NCBI GenBank assembly: GCA_025928345.1
Contig: JAICJR010000003.1
Span: forward strand, 1 to 48,905
DNA length: 48,905 nt
Source of the DNA: Thermoleophilaceae bacterium
GTDB taxonomy: Bacteria; Actinomycetota; Thermoleophilia; Solirubrobacterales; Thermoleophilaceae
Direction: 5' to 3'
A model generated the notes under the pieces. The model was not told the DNA's origin and did no database searches. It saw nothing but the letters and a program-made list of their open reading frames with translations. This document shows positions 31,309-38,786 of the stretch, piece after piece. The position numbers were made by a program, and so were the translations under genes. Position 1 is the first letter of the stretch. The number at the start of each line of letters is the position of its first letter.

Positions 31309-31739
31309 GACTGTTGCGTTGTGACGGGTGCCGGGGCGGGCGCCGGAGCCGGTGCGGGTGCCGGGCTGGCCGGCGCGGGCGAGGGTGCCGGTGCCGGGGC
31401 CGACTGCGTGGACGTGCTCGACGTCGGCGTCGGCGTCGGCTGCACGTGGTGGTGGTGATGGTGGTGGCGCCTGCGCACGTGATGGTGCACCGGCCGCGTA
31501 TGCGCGCTGCGGTGCCGGGCGACCTGGGCGGGCCTCGCCTTGCTCTTGCTCGCAAGCGCCGGATCGTGGCCGCGCACCATCTGGGCGAAGATCACAGCCC
31601 ACACCAGCGCGAATACCGCGATCGAGAACCAGAAGGTCCGGCGCCTGATCAGCGTCATGCGCTTCCTGCGGGCGCGGACCTTCGCGCGCGCGAGCGCGCG
31701 AGCGTGAAGAACGTCCCCCATGCCCCTGATGTTCTCCAC
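31305..31739 (-). CDS. Single-TM protein with His-rich and Pro/Ala-rich tail
   Basis: 144 aa from GTG (ATG at 31721 possible). The N-terminal 30 residues are basic (RARRKRMTLIRRR), then one TM (TFWFSIAVFALVWAVIFAQM), then a likely extracytoplasmic tail with 13 His within about 18 residues (HHHVRRRHHHHHHHVQ) and a long Ala-Pro repeat (SPAPASPAPAPAPAPAPAP). No family is recognised. The 4-nt overlap with the ferric-reductase-like gene suggests one unit, with metal capture by the tail as a guess. The Ala-Pro region could be low-complexity wall-spanning linker. Confidence 0.7.
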   Translation of the reverse strand: MENIRGMGDVLHARALARAKVRARRKRMTLIRRRTFWFSIAVFALVWAVIFAQMVRGHDPALASKSKARPAQVARHRSAHTRPVHHHVRRRHHHHHHHVQPTPTPTSSTSTQSAPAPAPSPAPASPAPAPAPAPAPAPVTTQQS

Positions 31740-31778
31740 GACCGCTCACGCCCCGCTAAGGGCGCCGTGAAGATTCTC

Positions 31779-32684
31779 TTAGACCAGTCGCGCGCGCATC
31801 GTGTCGGCGTCGATGTGCGCCTCGTCGGTGGACTCGACGAAGTCCCTGAGCGTGCGCGCAAACCGCACGGGGTCGTCCAGCTGGGGGAAGTGTCCGGACT
31901 TGTCGAACACCTCGAGACGGCTGCCCGGCATCCCACGGTGGGCGGTGCCCGCGTGGGCCACGGGGATGATCGGGTCGCGCCGCCCCCACACGATCAGCGT
32001 GGGCATGTCCGCGGCGAGGTAGAGACGGTCTGAGGCGTTCACGCGCTGCCCGCCCGCGTCGATCACGGCGCGCAGGGTGTGGAGGAACGCCTGGCGAGCG
32101 TCGCCGTCGGCGAGCGAGCCGTAGCCGCGCGCGAACTCCGCGATGTCCGGCCCGGCGCGGAAGCCGAGCTTCCCCACCAGCTGGGAAAGCGTGGTGCCGG
32201 CGTCGCGCACGGTCCCGTTCGAGATCAGCGGCAGGACGAGCTCGGAACCGGGGAGCGTGGCCGCGCGCAGGAGCGGGTGGACCTCGCGGCCGAGGCCGCC
32301 GCTCGACACGAGCACGAGCCGCCCGCTGCGCTCCGGGAACTGGTAGGCGAACTGGAGCGCAATGCCCCCGCCGAGAGAGTGGCCCACCACGGTGGCCTTG
32401 CGATGGTCGAGTGCCACCATCAGATCGCGCAGCCCGGCGGCGTAGGCGCCCAGTGAGTAGTCGCCCCGCGGCTTGGCGGAGCGGCCGTGCCCGAGCAGGT
32501 CCGGGGCGATCACGGTGTTCGTCTCAGCCAGCAGCGTCATCACGTCGATCCACTGCTCGGATCTGCCGGCGATGCCGTGGATAAGCAGGATCGGCGGGCC
32601 CTCGCCGGCCACGCGATAGCTCACGAGATGGCCGTGAAGCTCGATCTCCTCGGTGCGAATTGCGGTTTTGGTCTTTTGTGCCAT
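31779..32684 (-). CDS. Alpha/beta hydrolase
   Basis: 301 aa from ATG 32684 (GTG 32708 is an alternative). A classic alpha/beta hydrolase: oxyanion segment ILLIHGIAGRSEQW, nucleophile elbow VVGHSLGGGIALQ, acid VWGRRDPIIPV and His DKSGHFPQLDDP. Related proteins are C-C hydrolases, epoxide hydrolases and esterases; there is no basis for a specific one. It is divergent from a MerR gene with an inverted-repeat operator between them, so it may belong to that regulon. Confidence 0.9.
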   Translation of the reverse strand: MAQKTKTAIRTEEIELHGHLVSYRVAGEGPPILLIHGIAGRSEQWIDVMTLLAETNTVIAPDLLGHGRSAKPRGDYSLGAYAAGLRDLMVALDHRKATVVGHSLGGGIALQFAYQFPERSGRLVLVSSGGLGREVHPLLRAATLPGSELVLPLISNGTVRDAGTTLSQLVGKLGFRAGPDIAEFARGYGSLADGDARQAFLHTLRAVIDAGGQRVNASDRLYLAADMPTLIVWGRRDPIIPVAHAGTAHRGMPGSRLEVFDKSGHFPQLDDPVRFARTLRDFVESTDEAHIDADTMRARLV

Positions 32685-32708
32685 GGGTTCGGTACCAACA
32701 CTCGCCAC

Positions 32709-32738
32709 TTGTCAGTGTTACACCGTTTCATGTAACTT
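32709..32738 (+). promoter_or_regulatory. MerR-type promoter with operator between -35 and -10
   Basis: TTGTCA (32709-32714), 18-nt spacer, TAACTT (32733-32738). The inverted repeat GTTACA-N8-TGTAAC (32717-32736) fills the spacer and runs into the -10, the usual MerR layout, with slightly long spacing as MerR promoters have. Confidence 0.65.
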
Positions 32739-32751
32739 GAAACTTCCTAAC

Positions 32752-33498
32752 ATGGCCGTGATGGCGTCAAGATCGAACGGCACGAGCCGGCTGACAATCG
32801 ATCAGCTCGCGCAGCGCACCGGCATGACGGTACGCAATATCCGCGCGCACCAGTCGCGCGGGCTGCTGCCGCCTCCGGTGGTCGAGGCGCGCACCGGCTA
32901 CTACGACGAGGAGCATCTCGCCCGCATCAAGCTCATCCAGGAGATGCAGGCCGAGGGCTTCAACCTCAAGGCAATCGAGCGCCTGATCGAGGGCTCGAGC
33001 GGCGCCGTGGAGGAGGCGCTCGGCTTTAAGCGCGCGGTCCTCACGCCGTTCGGCGACGAGGAACCCGAATACATCACCCAGGAGGAGCTCGACCAGCGCC
33101 TGCACGGGCCGTTCGACGACAAGATCGCGCGCAAGGCGATCAAGCTCGGGCTCGTCAAGCCGCTCGGCGAGGACCGCTGGGAGATCCCGAGCCCGACGCT
33201 GTTCTCCGCCGGCGAGGAGCTGATCCGCCAGGGCGTGCCGATCGACCACGTGCTCGCGGTTGCGGAGCGGGTGGTGCGTCATTCATCCGCGGTGGCGGAC
33301 GCCTTCGTGCGCGTGTTCGTGGACGACGTCCTCGGCCCGCTGCCGCACAACGGCGTGCACGATCCCGCCGAGTGGGCGCGCAAGCGCGACGCGCTCGAGC
33401 GCCTGCGGCCGCTCGCGAGCGACGCCCTGCTCGCGGCGTTCAAGCAGCAGATGACGAGCGCCGCCGAGCGCCGCTTCAGCAAGGTGCTCGACAGCTGA
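32752..33498 (+). CDS. MerR family transcriptional regulator
   Basis: 248 aa from ATG 32752 (ATG 32761 possible). N-terminal winged helix LTIDQLAQRTGMTVRNIRAHQ followed by SRGLLPPPVVEARTGYYDEEHLARIKLIQ is a standard MerR DNA-binding domain; residues 75-100 form the dimerisation helix. The 150-residue C-terminal domain is helical and unassigned (FVRVFVDDVLGPLPHNGVHDPAEW), larger than metal-type MerRs, suggesting an organic ligand. It likely controls itself and the divergent alpha/beta hydrolase. Its 3' end overlaps the methyltransferase gene by 23 nt. Confidence 0.9.
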   Translation: MAVMASRSNGTSRLTIDQLAQRTGMTVRNIRAHQSRGLLPPPVVEARTGYYDEEHLARIKLIQEMQAEGFNLKAIERLIEGSSGAVEEALGFKRAVLTPFGDEEPEYITQEELDQRLHGPFDDKIARKAIKLGLVKPLGEDRWEIPSPTLFSAGEELIRQGVPIDHVLAVAERVVRHSSAVADAFVRVFVDDVLGPLPHNGVHDPAEWARKRDALERLRPLASDALLAAFKQQMTSAAERRFSKVLDS

Positions 33499-34264
33499 CG
33501 ATCACGTAGCGGCTGGTCACGCGGAACCCGTCCGGGTCCTCGTTGGCCTGCTCGAGCGTCTCGAGCATCCGCGCCCGCAGCGGCTCCAACTCACCGCGCG
33601 GCTCGAGCACGGTCACACCGGCCAGCGCCATGGGATGGTTCGCGAGCTCGCCGTCGAGGTACTCCGCGGCGGACGGGCCCGTGAACTCGATCGTCTTCTC
33701 CTCCAGGGACACGTCGAATGAGTGCGGCGCGAACAATCCTTCGAGGGCCCCACGCTCATGCCACGCGAACGGCGGAGGCGCCGGCGGAGTGCCGAGCGCG
33801 CGATTCACGGTCTCGCGCGACAGCCGGTTCACCGCCGAGATCGCGCCGCCCGGGACCCACGCGCTGAACACCAGGCGGCCGCTCGGCGAGGTCACGCGGG
33901 CGAGTTCCGCCGCTGCCGCCTGCGCGTCCGGCGCGAAGACCAGGCCGAACACGGAGAGGACAATGTCCACCTCACCGTCCCCCAGCGGCAGGGAGGCGGC
34001 TTCGCCGGCCGCGAAGTCCGCGTCGAGCCCCTGCTCGGCGACCCGGCGCCGCGCCACGTCGAGCAGCCGGGCGGCTGGGTCCACCCCGGTCACACGCGCG
34101 CCGCGCTCGGCGGCGAGCAGCGCGGCGTTGCCGGTACCGCAGCCCACGTCCACCACGCGCTCGCCCGCGGCGGGCGCGGCGCGCGCCACCACCTCGCGTG
34201 CAGCCGGCATCAGCTGGTCGGCAGTGCGCTCGTAGTTACCAACACCCCAGTCGAGTTCGGTCAT
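33476..34264 (-). CDS. Class I SAM-dependent methyltransferase
   Basis: 262 aa. Motif I RVVDVGCGTGNAALLAAERG, motif II-like VTGVDPAARLLDVAR and motif IV DIVLSVFGLVFAPD match the Methyltransf_11 group, small-molecule methyltransferases. The C-terminal part (FTGPSAAEYLDGELANHP) is typical of UbiE/arsenite-like uncharacterised members. Acceptor unknown. It faces the thioesterase across 20 nt and overlaps the convergent merR gene by 23 nt. Confidence 0.88.
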   Translation of the reverse strand: MTELDWGVGNYERTADQLMPAAREVVARAAPAAGERVVDVGCGTGNAALLAAERGARVTGVDPAARLLDVARRRVAEQGLDADFAAGEAASLPLGDGEVDIVLSVFGLVFAPDAQAAAAELARVTSPSGRLVFSAWVPGGAISAVNRLSRETVNRALGTPPAPPPFAWHERGALEGLFAPHSFDVSLEEKTIEFTGPSAAEYLDGELANHPMALAGVTVLEPRGELEPLRARMLETLEQANEDPDGFRVTSRYVIVSCRAPC

Positions 34265-34270
34265 TGGCGT

Positions 34271-34276
34271 TAGCCT
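34271..34276 (+). promoter_or_regulatory. Candidate -10 (TAGCCT) for leaderless thioesterase gene
   Basis: TAGCCT is followed by exactly 8 nt (gacagccc) and GTG at 34285, within a 20-nt divergent spacer. Confidence 0.5.
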
Positions 34277-34284
34277 GACAGCCC

Positions 34285-34695
34285 GTGACCAGGCGCGAGC
34301 TCATCCGCGACTTCGTTCCGAATTCGCCTCTCGTGCGGCACCTCGGCATCCAGTTGCAGACGCTCGAGCCGGACCTCGCGGAGCTTCTCCTCCCGTACCG
34401 GGCGGAGCTCGCGACGATCGGCGACGTTGTGCACGGTGGCGCGATAGCCACTCTGATCGACACCACCGCGATGGCCGCCGCCTGGGCCGACGACGAGGAG
34501 GTGCCGGACGCCGCGACCGGCTCGACGGTGTCGATGACCGTCGACTACGTGGATGCCGCCCGCGGGGGCGACCTCCTCGCCACCGGCAGGCCCGTCCGCC
34601 GTGGCCGCAGCATCTGCTTCTGCGAGGTGACCGTCACCGAGCCGCCCGGCGGGCGGGTGGTGGCGCGCGGCTCGGCCGTCTACCGCTTCGCCTAG
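34285..34695 (+). CDS. PaaI-type hotdog-fold acyl-CoA thioesterase
   Basis: 136 aa from a GTG. GDVVHGGAIATLIDTTAMAA contains the HGG motif and the long hotdog helix, and TVSMTVDYVDAARGGDLLA is the following strand pair with the usual D-Y-x-x-x-A pattern. The family hydrolyses aryl- or acyl-CoA thioesters; phenylacetate-type substrates are common, but none is proven here. Its stop shares CTAG with the convergent catE-like gene. Confidence 0.9.
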   Translation: MTRRELIRDFVPNSPLVRHLGIQLQTLEPDLAELLLPYRAELATIGDVVHGGAIATLIDTTAMAAAWADDEEVPDAATGSTVSMTVDYVDAARGGDLLATGRPVRRGRSICFCEVTVTEPPGGRVVARGSAVYRFA

Positions 34696-35543
34696 TTGGT
34701 GAGCAGCACGGCGTCGCGCCACGGATCGAGCACGATCGCGCTGCCGTCGCTCGTGCTCACCTCGGCGCCCGCGTCGCGCGCCTGAGCGGCCACCCGCTCG
34801 GCTTCCTCGCGGCTAGGCAGGACCACTTCGAAGGACCGCAGCCCGGTTGAGCCCTCTGGCGGCGGTGAGCCGCCGGCGCTCTCCCAGGTGTTCAGCCCGA
34901 TGTGATGGTGGTAGCCGCCCGCGGACACGAACAGCGCGCCTGGATAGGTCCGCACCATCACGTCGAAGCCGAGCGCGCCCGCGTAGAACGCCTCGGCGTC
35001 GTGCAGGTTGGCCACCTGCAGGTGCACGTGGCCCATGTACGTGCCCGCCGGCATGAGCGGCGGCACTGGCTGCGCGCCGTCCACCTCCCCGAGCACGCCC
35101 TCGAGGTCGAGCGGAAGGGTGGCCATCTGGATCACGCCCTCGTCGCTGCGCGGCCATTCGTCGCGCGGGCGGTCGCGGTAGATCTCGATGCCGTTGCCCT
35201 CGGGATCGTTGAGGTAGAGCGCCTCGCTCACGAGATGGTCGGACGCGCCGGTGAAGCGCCAGCCCTGCTCGACCACGCGTCGTAGCGCCTCGCCGAGATC
35301 GGCCCGCGTGGGCACGAGCACGGCGAAGTGGAAGAGGCCGGTGGTGCCGTGCGGGCGGCGCGGAGCGTCAGGCTCGCCCGTGAGGCGCAGGATCACCGGG
35401 CCGCCGTCGGGGCCGAGCCCGAGCGTGTTGCCGTCGCGCTCGAGAACGCGAAGACCCAGCGCTCCCTCGTAGAAGGAGCGCTGGGCTTCAAGGTCCGCCA
35501 CGGTGAGGTGAACCGATCCGATGTGCGTCGCGGCGGGAAGCAT
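34692..35543 (-). CDS. catE: CatE-like extradiol (catechol 2,3-) dioxygenase, two VOC modules
   Basis: 283 aa. Two tandem vicinal-oxygen-chelate modules: residues 8-125 (IGSVHLTVADLEAQRSFYEG, then GLFHFAVLVP, then DPEGNGIEIYRDRP) and 165-283 (GHVHLQVANLHDAEAFYAG, YHHHIGLNTW, LDPWRDAVLL). The first module has metal-ligand candidates His in VHLTV, His in LFHFAV and Glu in IEIY, as in Bacillus CatE. It would cleave a catechol ring adjacent to the hydroxyls with Fe(II). The natural substrate is unknown. TAGGCT lies 10 nt before the ATG. Confidence 0.85.
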   Translation of the reverse strand: MLPAATHIGSVHLTVADLEAQRSFYEGALGLRVLERDGNTLGLGPDGGPVILRLTGEPDAPRRPHGTTGLFHFAVLVPTRADLGEALRRVVEQGWRFTGASDHLVSEALYLNDPEGNGIEIYRDRPRDEWPRSDEGVIQMATLPLDLEGVLGEVDGAQPVPPLMPAGTYMGHVHLQVANLHDAEAFYAGALGFDVMVRTYPGALFVSAGGYHHHIGLNTWESAGGSPPPEGSTGLRSFEVVLPSREEAERVAAQARDAGAEVSTSDGSAIVLDPWRDAVLLTN

Positions 35544-35556
35544 CTGGCGCCTCAGC

Positions 35557-36114
35557 CTACGCGCCCTTGACCGCCGAGGCGGAGAGGACCAGCGTCACGC
35601 CGTTGCTGACGAGCAGGCCGCCGCCGGCCAGCGCCTGGTTCCACTCGAGGCCGAACTCGCGGCGGTCGAGCTTCGCGCTGGCCTCGATGCCGACGCGCTC
35701 GTTGCCCCACGGGTCGACTCCGCCACCGGTGTACTCGCCGGTGAGCTCGATCGGCTTGGTCACGCCCTTGATCGTGATCTCGCCCGGGATGCGGACGGTG
35801 CGGTCCTCGCCGAGCTCGATCGAGTCGGCCTTGAAGGTGATCTGCGGATGGTCCTCCACCCCGAAGAAGTCCGACGACGCGAGGTGCTGGTCGCGCTGCT
35901 CGTTGTGGGTGGTGACGCTGGAGGCGTCGACGGTGCCGCTCACGCTCGCGCGCTCACCGTCGGACTCGATTGCGCCCTCGAACTGGGTGAACTGGCCGCG
36001 CACGGTCGCGATCCCCATGTGCTTGACCGTGAACTCGACGCTCGAATGCGAGGGGTCGATGTTCCAGGTGCCGGCGGGAATCGAGGTGGTGGGGCTGGCT
36101 GCTGTTGTGCTCAT
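35557..36114 (-). CDS. YceI-like lipocalin-fold protein
   Basis: 185 aa from ATG 36114, with AAGGAG upstream. Starts GTWNIDPSHSSVEFTVKHMGIATVRGQFTQF, the YceI signature, and continues with DASSVTTHNEQRDQHLASSDFF and FKADSIELGEDRTVRIPGEIT, all canonical. YceI proteins bind polyisoprenoid or amphiphilic ligands. No signal peptide, so cytosolic here. Promoter is TTGACA-N17-TAAAGT with a MarR-type operator at the start site; the MarR gene lies immediately upstream, so acid/organic-stress type control is likely. Confidence 0.93.
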   Translation of the reverse strand: MSTTAASPTTSIPAGTWNIDPSHSSVEFTVKHMGIATVRGQFTQFEGAIESDGERASVSGTVDASSVTTHNEQRDQHLASSDFFGVEDHPQITFKADSIELGEDRTVRIPGEITIKGVTKPIELTGEYTGGGVDPWGNERVGIEASAKLDRREFGLEWNQALAGGGLLVSNGVTLVLSASAVKGA

Positions 36115-36143
36115 TTTTGAAGGCTCCTTGAAAGAGGGTGAAA

Positions 36144-36157
36144 CTTGACCTGTCAAC
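36144..36157. promoter_or_regulatory. MarR operator in yceI promoter
   Basis: CTTGACctGTCAAC: 5-bp perfect arms (TTGAC/GTCAA) with a 2-nt spacer, overlapping the expected yceI transcription start. Same layout as the operator at 36740-36753. Confidence 0.65.
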
Positions 36158-36158
36158 T

Positions 36159-36187
36159 ACTTTAGCTGAGAAATGTTGTGGTGTCAA
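36159..36187 (-). promoter_or_regulatory. yceI promoter (TTGACA-N17-TAAAGT)
   Basis: On the minus strand TTGACA (36187-36182), a 17-nt spacer, and TAAAGT (36164-36159). The -35 is embedded in TAGTTGACA, a motif repeated at the operator downstream. Confidence 0.75.
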
Positions 36188-36204
36188 CTATTGAGGGATC
36201 AAGT

Positions 36205-36239
36205 GCCCAGTGCCCAGTGGCCAGTGGCCAGTGGCCAGT
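36205..36239. repeat. 7-bp tandem repeat, five copies
   Basis: GCCCAGT x2 followed by GGCCAGT x3, directly after the marR stop and before the yceI promoter. Contains TGGCCA palindromes. Confidence 0.85.
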
Positions 36240-36247
36240 GGCCTGAG

Positions 36248-36727
36248 CTATTCGACCGAGCAGGAGCCTTCGCCGGCTGCGCCGGGGAGGCGGCCCAACA
36301 GATCCGCGAGCTGACTGACTTCGTCTTCTGAGAAGTGAGACAGGAAGGCGGCGCGGATGCCGTCGATGTGGGTGCGGCCGGCCTCGCGGAGGCGCTGGTG
36401 GCCGGCGTCGGTGAGCTGGGCGTAGGAGACGCGCGCGTCGGACGGGCACGAGACCCGTTCGACGAGGTCGACGCGGCAGAGCCCGTCGACGAGACGGGTC
36501 ACGCCCGAGCGGGTGAGCATCGTGCGCTTCGCGAGCTCGGACATCGCCAGCCGGCGGTCCGGCTCCTGCGCGAGAAAGAGGAGCACCTCGTAGTCGCGCG
36601 AGGTGAGGCCGTGGCGTGCGACCAGGTCAGCGTCGAGCTCGCGTGTGATCGCGGCGTGACTCAGGAGGAAGCCCCGCCAGGCGGCGAGGTCCACTCCTTC
36701 GAGGCCTGTTGTCTGCTTCGTGCTCAC
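36248..36727 (-). CDS. MarR family regulator (autoregulated, probably controls yceI)
   Basis: 159 aa from GTG 36727. Winged helix: GLTSRDYEVLLFLAQEPDRRLAMSELAKRTM, LTRSGVTRLVDGLCRVDLVERV and SDARVSYAQLTDAGHQRL (wing with D-x-R). A TAAACT -10 sits only 6 nt before the GTG, so the message is probably leaderless, and the palindrome GTTGATgaATCAAC overlaps its upstream promoter region. A related palindrome is in the yceI promoter just downstream. The divergent TetR gene shares the same control region. Confidence 0.92.
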   Translation of the reverse strand: MSTKQTTGLEGVDLAAWRGFLLSHAAITRELDADLVARHGLTSRDYEVLLFLAQEPDRRLAMSELAKRTMLTRSGVTRLVDGLCRVDLVERVSCPSDARVSYAQLTDAGHQRLREAGRTHIDGIRAAFLSHFSEDEVSQLADLLGRLPGAAGEGSCSVE

Positions 36728-36739
36728 GACCAGAGTTTA

Positions 36740-36770
36740 GTTGATGAATCAACGTTCTGCCCACTATTAT
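36740..36770. promoter_or_regulatory. Shared operator and divergent promoters of marR and tetR
   Basis: GTTGATgaATCAAC (36740-36753) is a perfect 6-bp-arm palindrome. For tetR (+), TTGATG (36741-36746), 18 nt, TATTAT (36765-36770), then 8 nt to ATG. For marR (-), TAAACT (36739-36734) begins next to the palindrome. A bound MarR dimer would cover both promoters. Confidence 0.7.
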
Positions 36771-36778
36771 GTGGGACG

Positions 36779-37357
36779 ATGGCGTCTCAGATAGCACGAC
36801 GGGCGGACGCTGCGCGCAACATCGACCGCATCCTCGGGTCCGCGATTCACGTGTTCGCGCTTGACTCGGGCGCGGGCATGAACGAGGTGGCCGCCCACGC
36901 GGGAGTGGGCCGCGCGACCCTCTACCGCCACTTCGCCTCGCGCGACGACCTGATGGCCGCCATCCGCGCCCAGGCCGGGCAGGAGGCAGTGGCCGCGGTG
37001 GAGAGCTGCACGCTCGACGCCGGCTCCTCGCTCGACTGCATCGAGAGCATCGTGCGTGCCGTGATCGAGCTTGGCGACCGCTACCGCTTCCTCAGCAACT
37101 GGCGCAGCGACGAGCACCGCGAGCCGCGCGAACGGATCTCGGCCGCGCTCGCCGCCGCCGTGGAACGCGGTCAGCGCCGGGGCGAGATCTCGCGCAGCGT
37201 GCCGGTGGACTGGGCGGTGCTCGCCATCCGCAGCCTGATGCTCGCCGCCCTCGAGCAGCTGTCCGACGGCGAGCTGAGCGACCGCGAGGCCGAGCGGCTC
37301 GTCACGCGTATCGTGGTGCAGGGCCTCTCCCCCGCGCGAAGGAACGGCGGGCAGTGA
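36779..37357 (+). CDS. TetR family regulator, operon with MFS and Usp
   Basis: 192 aa from ATG 36779; the track start at 36335 runs through the marR gene. Helix-turn-helix is clear: NIDRILGSAIHVFALDSGAG then MNEVAAHAGVGRATLYRHFASRDDLMAA. The C-terminal domain (ALEQLSDGELSDREAERLV) is unassigned. TATTAT lies 8 nt before the ATG, so it is likely leaderless. Its stop overlaps the MFS start (GTGA), so the regulator is co-translated with the exporter it probably controls. Confidence 0.92.
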   Translation: MASQIARRADAARNIDRILGSAIHVFALDSGAGMNEVAAHAGVGRATLYRHFASRDDLMAAIRAQAGQEAVAAVESCTLDAGSSLDCIESIVRAVIELGDRYRFLSNWRSDEHREPRERISAALAAAVERGQRRGEISRSVPVDWAVLAIRSLMLAALEQLSDGELSDREAERLVTRIVVQGLSPARRNGGQ

Positions 37358-38784
37358 GCGAGCAGGGCGTCGAGCGGCAGCACTACGGCCTCACCTTCGC
37401 GGTGCTGGCACTCGCGGGCGTGTCGTACTCGCTGCTCCAGTCGCTCGTGGCCCCGGCGCTGCCGGTGATCCAGCACGACCTTCACACGAGCGCCACGCAC
37501 TCCACGTGGGTGTTCACCTCGTTCCTGCTCAGCGCGTCGGTGGCGACGCCGATCGCCGGCCGGCTCGGCGACATGTTCGGCAAGGAGCGCACGCTGCTGC
37601 TCGTCCTCCTCGTACTCGCCGGCGGCACGCTCGTGTCCGCCCTTGCCAGCTCGATCGCGCTGCTCGTGGTGGGCCGCATCATCCAGGGCACAGGCGGGGC
37701 GATATTCCCGCTCGCCTTCGGGATCATCCGCGACGAGTTCCCGGCGCGTCGCGTGGCGAGCGGCATCGGCTTCATCTCTGCGCTGCTGGGCGTCGGCGGC
37801 GGCGCGGGCATAGTGCTCGCCGGGCCGATCGTCGAGAACTTCTCCTATCACTGGCTCTTCTGGCTGCCGCTCATCCCCACCGCGATCGCGGCGATCGCCA
37901 CCCATCTGTTCGTGCCGGAGTCTCCGCTCAAGCCGGGCGGGCGCGTGAGCTGGCTCGGCGCCGGGCTGCTGTCGGCGTGGCTCGTCGCGCTCCTGCTCGG
38001 CACGAGTCAGGGGCCCATCTGGGGCTGGGGCGACCCGCGTGTGATCGGCCTGTTCCTTGCGGCCGTCGTGCTCGCCGTGGTGTGGATCGTGGCCGAGTCG
38101 CGCGCGCCGGAGCCGCTCGTGGACATGGCGATGATGAGGCTGCGCGGCGTGTGGACCACGAATGTGGCCGCCACGCTGCTCGGCTTCGGCATGTACGGCT
38201 CGTTCATCACGATCCCGCAGTTCGTGGAGGCGCCCGCGGGAGCCGGCTACGGCTTTCATGCCTCGGTCACCCAGGCGGGCCTCTTCCTTGTTCCATCGAC
38301 GGCGGGCATGCTCGCGGTCAGTCCGCTTGCCGGACGGATCGCGCACAGCGTTGGCTCGCGGGTGGCGCTGATGGCCGGCGCGCTTCTCACGATGGTCTGC
38401 TTCGTGCTGCTCGCGGCCGCCAACACGCAGCGCTGGGAGATCTACGTGGCGAGCCTCTTCCTCGGCGCTGGCATCGGGCTCGCCTTCGCAGCGCTGGCGA
38501 ACCTGATCGTCGAGGCCGTGCCGCCCGAGCAGACCGGCGTCGCAACCGGGATGAACACGATCATGCGAACGATCGGCGGCGCCATCGGCGGCCAGGTGGC
38601 GGCGAGCATCATCGCCGCGTCGCTCGAGGCGTCCGGCGTGCCGGCCGAGCGAGGCTTCACCATCGCGTTCGCGCTGGCGGCGGGCGCGCTGTTCGTGAGC
38701 TTCCTGTCGGCGCTCGCGGTTCCGCGGAAGCCGCGTGGGCCGCTGATCACGGCCGAGCCGGCCACCGCCGGGTCGAGCAGCTAG
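37354..38784 (+). CDS. MFS transporter, DHA2 (14-TM) type
   Basis: 476 aa from a GTG within GTGA. About 14 TM helices. Motif A GRLGDMFGKERTLLLVLLV follows TM2, RIIQGTGGAIFPLAFGIIRDEFP is motif B-like, and GIGFISALLGVGGGAGIVLAGP resembles the antiporter motif C of drug exporters. It probably exports a hydrophobic drug or metabolite by proton antiport. It lies downstream of TetR with coupled translation and 2 nt before the universal stress protein gene, forming a three-gene operon. Intact, unlike the frameshifted DHA2 gene at 16478. Confidence 0.92.
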   Translation: MSEQGVERQHYGLTFAVLALAGVSYSLLQSLVAPALPVIQHDLHTSATHSTWVFTSFLLSASVATPIAGRLGDMFGKERTLLLVLLVLAGGTLVSALASSIALLVVGRIIQGTGGAIFPLAFGIIRDEFPARRVASGIGFISALLGVGGGAGIVLAGPIVENFSYHWLFWLPLIPTAIAAIATHLFVPESPLKPGGRVSWLGAGLLSAWLVALLLGTSQGPIWGWGDPRVIGLFLAAVVLAVVWIVAESRAPEPLVDMAMMRLRGVWTTNVAATLLGFGMYGSFITIPQFVEAPAGAGYGFHASVTQAGLFLVPSTAGMLAVSPLAGRIAHSVGSRVALMAGALLTMVCFVLLAAANTQRWEIYVASLFLGAGIGLAFAALANLIVEAVPPEQTGVATGMNTIMRTIGGAIGGQVAASIIAASLEASGVPAERGFTIAFALAAGALFVSFLSALAVPRKPRGPLITAEPATAGSSS

Positions 38785-38786
38785 CC

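Noticed and set aside
36335-36778. Long N-terminal extension of the TetR gene
   Set aside because: It is antisense to marR; ATG 36779 has a -10 at the right distance and the helix-turn-helix begins directly after it.
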